Position numbers and translations under genes: made by a program. Below, piece by piece: positions 56,315 to 64,000 of a stretch of DNA of 64,000 nucleotides. Source of the DNA: Closterium sp. NIES-65 (Eukaryota; Streptophyta; Zygnematophyceae; Desmidiales; Closteriaceae); NCBI GenBank assembly GCA_948144175.1, contig CANXME010002126.1, positions 372,001-436,000 of the forward strand, in the 5' to 3' direction. The notes under the pieces are model-generated. The model was given only the letters and a program-made list of their open reading frames with translations, did no database searches and was not told the origin of the DNA. Every line of letters begins with the position of its first letter. Positions within the stretch are counted from its first letter, which is position 1.

Positions 56315-56695
56315 CTCCATTGTGTACACTTTTTTTTTACAAGCTTTAAAAGTGCATTGCACAACTTATCCCGCTAAACCACGAGACATTGTGTACTCGA
56401 CATAATCCCGTAAACCTCGCCATCCTACCACCCGCCTCATAATATTTTACAACAATTCACGCTTGCATCGTCACCGTTTTTTCCGCCGCCATCCGCGCTG
56501 CGCGACACGTCTTGGACGCAGTAGCGGTAAGCTTCTCTCGCCGCAAGTCCCTGAACGTTACTGCTGGGGTCGGCAGCGTGTTTTCTCGCATAGGCCACGC
56601 GTAAGGAGGGAGTGGATTGGAAGCCCAGGTAGTGCTTTCCCGTGCTATGCCGGGAGTGTAACCATTTCAGCAGTAACCGCACTCCTGTTTTCGCC

Positions 56696-58621
56696 ATGGG
56701 AATCGCCGCGGTGGGGTCGATTGCCGCTACAAGACCGTCCCTTGTCCTGCGATGCCGCAATGCGAGTAGTATACCCGTTAAAAGGCCGTCGCAATCTCTT
56801 CTCATTCAACTGCCCACGTGGCGATCATTAGCCTCTCCGCGACCCGAGACATTCGATCCGCCCAACGGACCGCGCAGCCTCTCAGCCAGCCGCGCCCGCC
56901 ACGAGTTTCGCGACTCACGATTAAGGCTCTTCAAGTTATCACTTACTCCCAACTTACCTCTCTCCCGATTGTCCAATCCAATGCTAAGTAGACTGGTTGC
57001 TTCGTCAGGGGTTATGAGTCTCGCGGCGACTGTGCCGTCCACGCAAGAGGCAGAGGTGAGAGCGGAGGCGGTAACCTGTGGAGAAAAAGAGGGAGCTACC
57101 GCGGGCGGCGCTGACGGGGAAGACGGAAGTTTCGCGGCGAGGAGAGAAAGGAGTGAGAAAGAGGAGATTGAGGAGAGGGGAAGTGTGGAAGGGACAGTGA
57201 CAATGGCGGCGTATGATGGACGGGAAGGAGGGGAAGTTAGAGAGGACGCCGAGGGAACAAATGGGGTAGGAGAGGCTGAGGACGGCGATCTGAGGGCCAG
57301 GCGCAGGAGCAGACGCGCAGAGAGAAAGGCAAGAAAAGCCCAGTCAACCGAGTCAACGGAGTCAACTCCAAGGGGCATGTCCGAGTGGCGCACGCGCCCG
57401 CTCGTCCCGCACGGCGCGTCCCAGTGGCCGCAGATCCAATCCCTGGCCGCCACGTCAGCAGGCGCCAGCCTGTCAATCGACGCGATTTTTGCCGCCCTAG
57501 GCCTCCCGCCACTCGCGGACGGCCATCCGCAGCTGCCGGTGCGCGTTCGGCAGCACGTGAACCCCTTAAAGACGTCTCTAATGGCGCCGCCGCCGCCCGT
57601 GGACTGGGCGGCAGTGTATGAGGACCCGTCGCTGCCGCTGGTGGTGGACATTGGGTCGGCGAGTGGGCGGCTGGTTTTGGCGCTTGCTGTGAGGGACTGG
57701 AGATGGCGCGCGCAGCAACAAGGAAACGAGGGCGAGCAAGGAGAGGAGGGGCAGGAAAAGGAGGAAAGGGAGGAGGGGGGCGGGTCAGATGCTAAGGCGG
57801 CATCACCACCATCATCACCGGTACTTTCGTCATCACCAGCCACACTACCATTAGCATCAGCAACTTCGCCACTGCTACTGTCGCCGTCGTTCCTTCCCGC
57901 CCCGCCGCTCAACTTCCTTGGGTTCGAAATCCGCGACAAGCTCGTGCAGCGCGCCGACACGTGGCGCCGCCAGCTGGCGCTGCGCAACGCGCACTTTGTC
58001 GTCGCCAATGCCACGTCAGCGCTCGAATCCGTGCTGGCGACTTATCCGGGACCACTAGTAGCTGTTTCCATCCTCTGCCCCGACCCGCATTTTAAGAATA
58101 AGCACCGGAAGCGGCGGGTGGTGCAGCGGGGTTTGGTGGAGGCGATTGGCCGGGTTTTAGTGCCAGGTGGACATGTTTTTGTGGAGTCTGACGTGGAAGA
58201 GGTGGCTGCTGACATGTACCGGCAGTTTGCGGGGCATGGGAGGGGAGGAGGGGAGGGGTATGCTGGGGATGAGAGGGGGAGAGGGAAGAGCGAGGGTGGG
58301 GGAGGGGAGAGTGAGAGCGAGGGAGAGGAGAGCTCCACATATATCAAAGGTGTGGCAACGGTGAGATTTGTTCCGAGCGACCTTGTTGCAGCAGGAGGAA
58401 CGGGTGTGGGGGCGGAAGGAGAGGAAAGTGTGTGGCAGGAGCGGGCAGGTGGGGGGAGCGCAGGGGAGGGGAGCGCAGGGGAGGGGAGCGCAGGGGAAGG
58501 GAGCGCAGGAGAGGCAATAAGGTGGCTGGATCACAACCCCTTGGGAATGCCGAGTGAGAGGGAGGTGGTGGTGCTGCTGCAGGGCTCACCCATGTACCGC
58601 GCTCTCTTTGTTAAGCAATGA
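56696..58621 (+). CDS. tRNA (guanine-N7-)-methyltransferase, TrmB family, probably plastid-targeted
   Basis: The protein methylates N7 of guanosine (position 46 in TrmB substrates) using SAM. A single exon encodes about 641 residues from Met at 56696; an in-frame Met at 56642 is 18 codons further up. The N-terminus is Ser/Arg/Ala-rich like a plastid transit peptide. Core motifs: VRQHVNPL, VVDIGSASGRL (SAM loop), NFLGFEIRDKLVQRA, NAHFVVANA, CPDPHFKNKHRKRRV (family signature), PGGHVFVESDV and WLDHNPLGMPSEREV. The set matches Arabidopsis At5g17660, which is much shorter. Here long acidic, Glu/Gly and Ser/Pro insertions separate the motifs (about 57720-57900 and 58230-58510). It follows the O-methyltransferase gene by about 380 bp on the same strand. 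Confidence 0.85.
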   Translation: MGIAAVGSIAATRPSLVLRCRNASSIPVKRPSQSLLIQLPTWRSLASPRPETFDPPNGPRSLSASRARHEFRDSRLRLFKLSLTPNLPLSRLSNPMLSRLVASSGVMSLAATVPSTQEAEVRAEAVTCGEKEGATAGGADGEDGSFAARRERSEKEEIEERGSVEGTVTMAAYDGREGGEVREDAEGTNGVGEAEDGDLRARRRSRRAERKARKAQSTESTESTPRGMSEWRTRPLVPHGASQWPQIQSLAATSAGASLSIDAIFAALGLPPLADGHPQLPVRVRQHVNPLKTSLMAPPPPVDWAAVYEDPSLPLVVDIGSASGRLVLALAVRDWRWRAQQQGNEGEQGEEGQEKEEREEGGGSDAKAASPPSSPVLSSSPATLPLASATSPLLLSPSFLPAPPLNFLGFEIRDKLVQRADTWRRQLALRNAHFVVANATSALESVLATYPGPLVAVSILCPDPHFKNKHRKRRVVQRGLVEAIGRVLVPGGHVFVESDVEEVAADMYRQFAGHGRGGGEGYAGDERGRGKSEGGGGESESEGEESSTYIKGVATVRFVPSDLVAAGGTGVGAEGEESVWQERAGGGSAGEGSAGEGSAGEGSAGEAIRWLDHNPLGMPSEREVVVLLQGSPMYRALFVKQ

Positions 58622-58667
58622 GCTTGCTTTGAGTCGAATGAACAAGGCTTATGAGTCAACTTATTAC

Positions 58668-58837
58668 GGTAGTCATCTTGCTGCTGCAGGGCTCTCCCAT
58701 GTACCGTGCTCTCTTTGTTAAGCAATGAGCTTGCTTTGAGGCGACTTGACTGAAACTGGCTTCTGTTCTGTCGACTCAACAGTCATCTTGCTGCTGCAGG
58801 GCTCACCCATGTACCATGCTCTCTTTGTCAAGCAGTA
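58668..58837 (+). pseudogene. Two extra copies of the 3' end of the TrmB-type gene
   Basis: The last coding block (CTGCTGCAGGGCTCACCCAT to the stop in LFVKQ) recurs at about 58676-58727 and 58786-58837. The copies include the stop codon and, for the first, the following GAGCTTGCTTTGAG. Each is preceded by TCATCTTGCTGCTGCAG, which looks like a usable 3' splice site. Confidence 0.85.
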
Positions 58838-59969
58838 GGCAGCTAGGCTCCTAGCAGCAGGAAGGAATGCATTGTTTCATTTAGTATTTGCTAATCTCTT
58901 TATTAAACATCTACCGCACCCAGGGCTCACGATTTTAATAGAAAGCCAACATTTCGTCCTTTATGCGATGTTAAGATGGATGGGCGGTAAGGAATGCCGA
59001 AAACTCCTTACACATCCCATCTTTTGCGAGGATATGTGCATGACTTACGGTTAATTTAGAATTAAACTTTCTTGAAGTGTACCCTGAAGGAAACACAACT
59101 TATCAGCACGATTGAGATTGTGATTTCCAGTGCTGAGGGGGTTCGGAATCTTCGGAATGAAAATCGCTGTCAGAAGATTTGCCCGTACACCCACCACCAC
59201 TCGCTGTTCCAAGTTGTCACACCTCTCGCTCAGAACCCCGCGTCCATTCATTCCCCTCGCATCCCCCTCGTCGAATCATCTCGCAACGCGTCGCGCATCC
59301 CTCCCCCAGTAGTGCGCGATCAGTCTCCGCGGGTGAGTGAGATCCCAGGTGCAGCTCAATGAATCACTCGAAGAACGGCGTGTTGAGAGATTCAAAGCGG
59401 TGAATACAGAGGACTCTACAGTTGGGGGGTTCCTGATTCCTCCTGAGTGAACCAACACAATTCGTGCTTGATGGGTGGTGGAAAACAATGAAGCTGGCCA
59501 TTGCGCAAGATACAACGAGGTGCTGCCGCCCTCTTATCCGTCCGATGATTTTCCATCACCAGCTCTCATGCCGCCCGCCGGGCGGGTTTGAGAGACAGCG
59601 TGCGACGAACTGCACCGCGGCAAACGCACCAAGTCCCGATTTGTTTCACGGGTTCCACGGATGACGTGGCGTCGTTTCCGTCACAAGCACTTACGGGCAT
59701 AGTCCTAGTGCACCATTCCATCCATGTTCACGGCGAGTCGGTTGAGTGCACGTAAAGTTTGATAGGTCAGTTTCAATGCACCTTCCAAAAGGCCTTCACG
59801 AGCTACCTACTGTATTCCTTGCCTGAGTCAATTCGAAATGTCAGAGCAACATTTGTCGACGTGTGATCAGTTTCCTCCGACGCCACGCTACTAGCATCTT
59901 CAAACTGAGATCCAGCTCAGTCCTTCGACAGTCGCAGTCTACCCGAGTTTTCCCCGAGCAGCTCTGGCC
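58838..59969. other. Intergenic, no gene recognised
   Basis: About 1.1 kb with several short frames, none with a family motif. The last few hundred bases should contain the promoter of the LURP-one-related gene at 59970. Confidence 0.5.
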
Positions 59970-61204
59970 ATGGCTGACTCAAACGAGCCGTACGTGGTGG
60001 TGGGAAGCCAGTACTGCCTGCCGGAAGAGTCGGTTCTTATACTGAAGGAAAAGATGTGGTCGCTGCGTGAGAAGGCCGAGATCCGCGACGGTCAGGAACA
60101 ACTGGTGTTCAGGACCGAGGAAAAGTACGTAAATTGCGACTACATAGCGACGTTCCAATTTCGCCTACTCAAGGTCCAAAGTTCGCATAATAAAACACGG
60201 AGAAAAATCCGTGACCACCCTAATGAGTGGCTCCGCATCCTCGCCGCGTTTCCCAATGCTTATCACCAATGTGGCAGGGCATGGGATATCAAGGAGCGCA
60301 AGACCATTTTCAACGCGCAGGATGAGCCCGTTTGCTCCATGATTAGCAAGGTGTTCTCCCTCAGCCACACCACGTACCTCTGCGCTGGCGCCGACGCGGA
60401 ACCCGACAACGCGTTGCTCACCGCCAAGAGCGTCGTGCTGACCTGGTCACCAATTCTCAATGTGAGTGTCACTGAGTTGTTTCTTCATAGCTTGTGAAAA
60501 TTAAAAGAGGCAATTGGAGCCGTTCTTTCAAGTAGATTGTAGGGCCAACCTTGATGCAAACGTTCGCATGGCACACCATCAATGCTATATCTTGATGCTG
60601 CTTACACTGAGCGTATGTACAGTGAGTTAACGTTTCTTTCTCTTATGTATTCAAGCTTAGGGTGGTGTAACTTTCTCCTTATCCCATCCGTTTTTGTTTG
60701 ATTCTTGTTCAGGTTTTTCTGAAAGGGAACACGTCAGATGATGCACCTGACATCATTCTCAAGGGAAATTTCATTCAATACGACTTTACTGTACGTCCTT
60801 GCAATGGCTGTCAGCTTGTAGGCCAGCGCGGTCTGTCTTGTTTTCTTAACTGTGTCTGTTACCTGTTTTATTACGTCCACCTACTGCATCACTGCATTGA
60901 GAAATCAGATGCCTGTGTTCTCGTTTTCCAGAATGCTCCGAAAGCTGGGGTTTAAGAGAATATGTAGCGTGCTTTGCATATGTTAGTATGACGGGTTTCT
61001 CTTCTCCCTTCCCTACACTTGCAGATTACCACTTCTAGCGGTCGTCTCTTGGCAACGGTGGACCGTAAGTTACAGGCCAAGGATATTTTCTTGGCGACTC
61101 AAACATACGCGGTGCACATCAAGCCCAATGTGGACAGGGCTCTTATTCTGGGCCTTGTTTCCATTGCTGACAACATCTTCGTCAACAGAGAAGATGACAA
61201 GTAG
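59970..61204 (+). CDS. LURP-one-related protein, paralogue of 29686-30905
   Basis: Four exons: 59970-60124, 60278-60461, 60713-60790, 61025-61204, giving 198 residues. Exons 1 to 3 have exactly the same lengths (155, 184 and 78 bases) as in the minus-strand paralogue, with equal intron phases. Motifs YVVVGSQYC, KEKMWSLREKAEIRD, NAQDEPVCS and VHIKPNVDRAL are intact. The close protein identity with different intron sequences suggests duplication followed by selection on the coding part. Function within the LOR/DUF567 family is not settled. Confidence 0.88.
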
Positions 61205-62240
61205 GTCTGCTCCTTTACAGCTGTTGTAGTCCATAATTGATTTGTGGTAACTGCTGATAAAGGTACTGTTACCGTACCATACCGCAATTGCCTGGATACC
61301 GTAGTTGATGAAGACTGATCTAAAATCATTTATTGGTAGCTTATCCTTGTAACAGAGAAATTTTAAATGGGAACCTCCTAATACTGTTTTTAGGGGCTTG
61401 GCCTGGTTTGATTATTGTAGAAGAATTCAGTGCTTACCTTTGTTGTGAGATTCTGTTTTCTGTAAAACGTTTTGTTTCTTTAGCTGATTATCGCTGTATT
61501 GCCTTGGGAGTGACGGCACGTGGCTATTCTATTGGTCGTCCGATTTTCATCAATCACCGATTTCCCCTCACCGAGTTCTGTTCATTTACCTCCGGACCGC
61601 ATCGCACTCACTGATCAGGAAAAACACTGCCACCTCCGAATTGTTTCCGCACAGTACAGAGGCTGTGCCTCCGATGTTGCCTAGGATCCAGTCCACATTC
61701 AGATAAGCGTTTTTAGCACACTAGCATATAAGCGCCAATCCCGCGCCAATGACTGGCCGTTCACGGCATCGCGTGTACCGTACATGCCCGCGCGTTGTCT
61801 GCTTTGCTTCCCGCCGCCTGCCTTCCTGGCACTTTCTCCTTTGTCACGAGACACACGCAGCTCACTCGTCTGTTTCGTCAGTGATGTCCGATCATACTCT
61901 CGCGCGTGAAACCAGCAAGCCTTTCATTCATAACTCTCGAAAGCTTCCGCGTCGCGAGTAGTTAGGCTGCACATTATGATGTCTACGTGGAGTTCCTGAT
62001 CTCAGTACAATAGCTTCCTGGCAGTTCTTTTCACTATTCGCTGATATCGGTTGTTTTGTCTGTACTTTGTCTGATTCTTATATCCGAGCCCCCGTAAGAA
62101 CGTCGTCACAGCGATTATTATCCGGAACTGGTGTAATGTTATATCCGAGCCTCAGCCTTTCCTGTAATCTACTTCTTCCGCGCCTCGACCGAGCCTTAGC
62201 CGAGGTTACCGACAGGCCGCGTTCTTATATCAGCGGCAAC
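61205..62240. other. Intergenic, no gene recognised
   Basis: About 1 kb between two LURP-one-related genes. Short frames on the plus strand show no family motif. Confidence 0.5.
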
Positions 62241-63294
62241 ATGTCCGCATCGATTCCCCCCAATTACGTCGCCACGCCCCTCGCCAGTACCACGCCGGTC
62301 GTCGCCACTGGCGCGCCTGTCGCTACGGTCGCAACTGGCACGCCTGTCGCCAATCCTGTCGCCAATCCCGTCGCCAATGTCCCCATCCCGTCGCCCACGC
62401 CAACCGTCGGGCCGACGGAGCCGTACGTGGTGGTGGGGCTTCAGTACTGCCTCCCGTACGAGACGGTGCTTATATTGAAGGAGAAAATGTGGTCGCTACA
62501 CGACAAAGCGGACGTATATGACACGCAAGGCCAGCTCTTTTTCAAGACCAAGGACAAGTAACTCTCTTGAGTCGACTCAGAAGTCAACCACTCTAAAGTT
62601 CGTTGTTGTTTTCATTTCTTGGTGGAGGGTGAGGGTAAGGAGGAGGGGAAATGGAAGGAGGGGGTGGGAAGGGGAAAAGGAGGGGGGGGAGGAAAGGGGA
62701 GGACGGTGTGAGAAAGAAAGAGTTTTTTCACGTGCAATTTTGTGGTCAAAGCTGGGCAGTTGCTGGTAACCTCAATCACCGTTGAGCATTCTCAACAGCA
62801 TCTGTGACCGAGGTTGACTCACAGAGAAGAAACCTTCCAAAAACAGTCACGTCACACGGGATGTAACAGCCCTCCCTTTTTCTCTGTGTGTGTGCGTTCG
62901 CGTGTGTGTTCTCTTTCTCTGTTTTCCACTCTCTATGCCTTTTCTTCTTTTGTTTCTTTTCTCGCACCGCCTTCACGCAAGGCGTTCTACTGCCTGCCGG
63001 CCTTCTCGCCTGCCGGTGGCGGGACGGCCCAGGGCGAGGCGGTCTACTCACAGACGAGCAAGGCCTTCTCCCTGCTTTCCCCCCTCCTCTCCCCCCCCAC
63101 ATTCGCGCAGGGCGTTCTCGTGGCGCAACCGCAAGACAATCTTCAACGCCCAGGACGAGCCGGTGTGCTCGCTGACCAGCAAGGCCTTGTCGCTGCACGA
63201 CGAGACCTACCTGTGCCCGGGCGCCAGCGTGGATAAACGTGACGCCCTGCTCACTGCCCGAAGCAAGTTCTTCTCCTGGACTCCCATCCTCAAT
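62241..63294 (+). CDS. Third LURP-one-related gene, exons 1 and 2 only; the rest lies beyond the window
   Basis: Exon 1 is 62241-62557 and exon 2 is 63111-63294. Exon 2 has the same 184-base length and phase as in the two paralogues. The chosen start (MSASIPPNYV) gives an extra N-terminal region of about 55 residues rich in Ala, Thr, Pro and Val with short VANP-type repeats, absent in the other two; an in-frame Met at 62067 would lengthen it further. Family motifs are YVVVGLQYCLP, KEKMWSLHDKADVYD, NAQDEPVCSLTSKA and LTARSKFFSWTPILN. Exons 3 and 4 are expected downstream of the window. The intron and downstream region carry relic copies of exon 2. Confidence 0.8.
62966..63080 (+). pseudogene. 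Relic of LURP-one exon 2 upstream of the functional copy
   Basis: An AAGGCGTTCTACTG start and a GCCCAGGGCGAGGCGGTCTA then CTCACAGACGAGCAAGGCCT block align with the exon at 63111-63294. The copy is scrambled and has no donor. Confidence 0.7.
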
Positions 63295-63387
63295 GTGAGT
63301 GCGTGAGCGAATGGGTGAGTGAGGGAGGAAAGGAGGCAGTGAGGGAGTGAGGGAGTGAATGAGTGAGTGAGGGAGAGTGAGCGAGCG

Positions 63388-63840
63388 CAAGGCCATCTTT
63401 CAAGCTCCAGGACGAGGTGGGACGCTCTCCTCACTGCCCGGAGCAAGTTCTTGTCCTGGAAACCCGTCCTCAATGTGAGTGCGGGAGTGAGCATCGAGCA
63501 TCAGTCCATGAGAGGATCTTGAGGCGCTTAACACACGCTGCTCAGTTTCCAACCATGAGCAAGTTTTTAACCTGAACACCCATTCCTATTGCGAGTGCAT
63601 GAGGGAGGGAGAGAGTGACTGGGTGAGGAATGAAGGAGCAGCGAGCGAGCCAGGACAAAATCCCTTTACTGCACTCCTCTTTAATGTGAGTGAAGGGGGG
63701 AAGGAGGGACAGAGAGAGTGTGGAGTGAGAGTGAGCTGTGTGGTGGGGTAGGGAGTGAGCATTGAGCAGGGTTTTCAAAGCGCTGCTCACTTCCAGGAGC
63801 AAGCTCTTTTCCTGGTTCTTCATTCTTTATGTGATTGCGC
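63388..63840 (+). pseudogene. Four serial 3' fragments of LURP-one exon 2
   Basis: Fragments at about 63388-63478, 63543-63590, 63640-63692 and 63775-63830 repeat parts of the exon ending (GGAGCAAGTTCTTGTCCTGG, CCGTCCTCAATGTGAGTG and decayed forms). The first keeps a clear donor. They are separated by GAGTGAGGGA-type repeats. Decay increases with distance from the functional exon. Confidence 0.75.
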
Positions 63841-64000
63841 GAGTGAGTGAGAGAGCGACGGAGCGAGGGAGTGAGTTAATTTGTGAGTGAGTGAGTGCGC
63901 GAGGAGTGAGCTATCACTGAGAGAGAGAGAGAGTGAGTGAGGGAGTGAGCAGGGTGTCAGTCCGTGAAAGGTGATTTGAGGCATCTCAAAAGAGCTGGTG

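Overview
The window looks like nuclear DNA of a GC-rich green-lineage eukaryote, most likely a streptophyte alga. The evidence is canonical GT-AG introns throughout and host genes that resemble land-plant families: LURP-one-related proteins, an O-methyltransferase of the Arabidopsis At3g62000 type, a TrmB-type tRNA methyltransferase of the At5g17660 type, and a CNOT10-like subunit. Full Copia and Gypsy retrotransposon bodies are also present. A zygnematophyte such as Closterium is my guess for the group; nothing in the window proves it.

Layout: (1) 1-22.2 kb holds two diverged units of about 10.6 kb in the same orientation (about 613-11166 and 11530-22222). Each carries two convergent spliced genes. 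The plus-strand gene has 5 exons and encodes an acidic, coiled-coil protein with a stretch resembling an AP2/ERF DNA-binding domain. The minus-strand gene has 4 exons and encodes a tyrosine recombinase related to Crypton transposases and Ndc10. Every gene has at least one in-frame stop, so both units are decaying. (2) 22.3-29.5 kb is a Copia retrotransposon with a long minisatellite leader. (3) 29.7-30.9 kb is a 4-exon LURP-one-related gene, followed by a fold-back palindrome of about 680 bp. (4) 32.6-45.9 kb is a second Copia element with 429-bp LTRs and a 5-bp target duplication. A minus-strand Gypsy element that carries a cytosine-5 DNA methyltransferase-like domain between protease and reverse transcriptase is nested in its gag. 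(5) 46.1-47.9 kb is a CNOT10-like gene. (6) 49.0-56.3 kb is a 9-exon O-methyltransferase gene whose introns are crowded with relic copies of its own exons and with satellites. (7) 56.7-58.6 kb is the TrmB-type gene, followed by two extra copies of its last codons. (8) 60.0-61.2 kb and 62.2-64.0 kb are two more LURP-one-related genes. The last is cut by the window edge and is flanked by relic copies of its second exon.

Two themes stand out. The first is mobile elements with unusual cargo: the two-gene Crypton-like units and the methyltransferase-bearing Gypsy. The second is repeated local duplication of single exons, seen in three unrelated host genes, with splice sites and minisatellites carried along. 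Exon boundaries were read by eye from splice signals, reading-frame closure and comparison of paralogous copies. No database search was possible.
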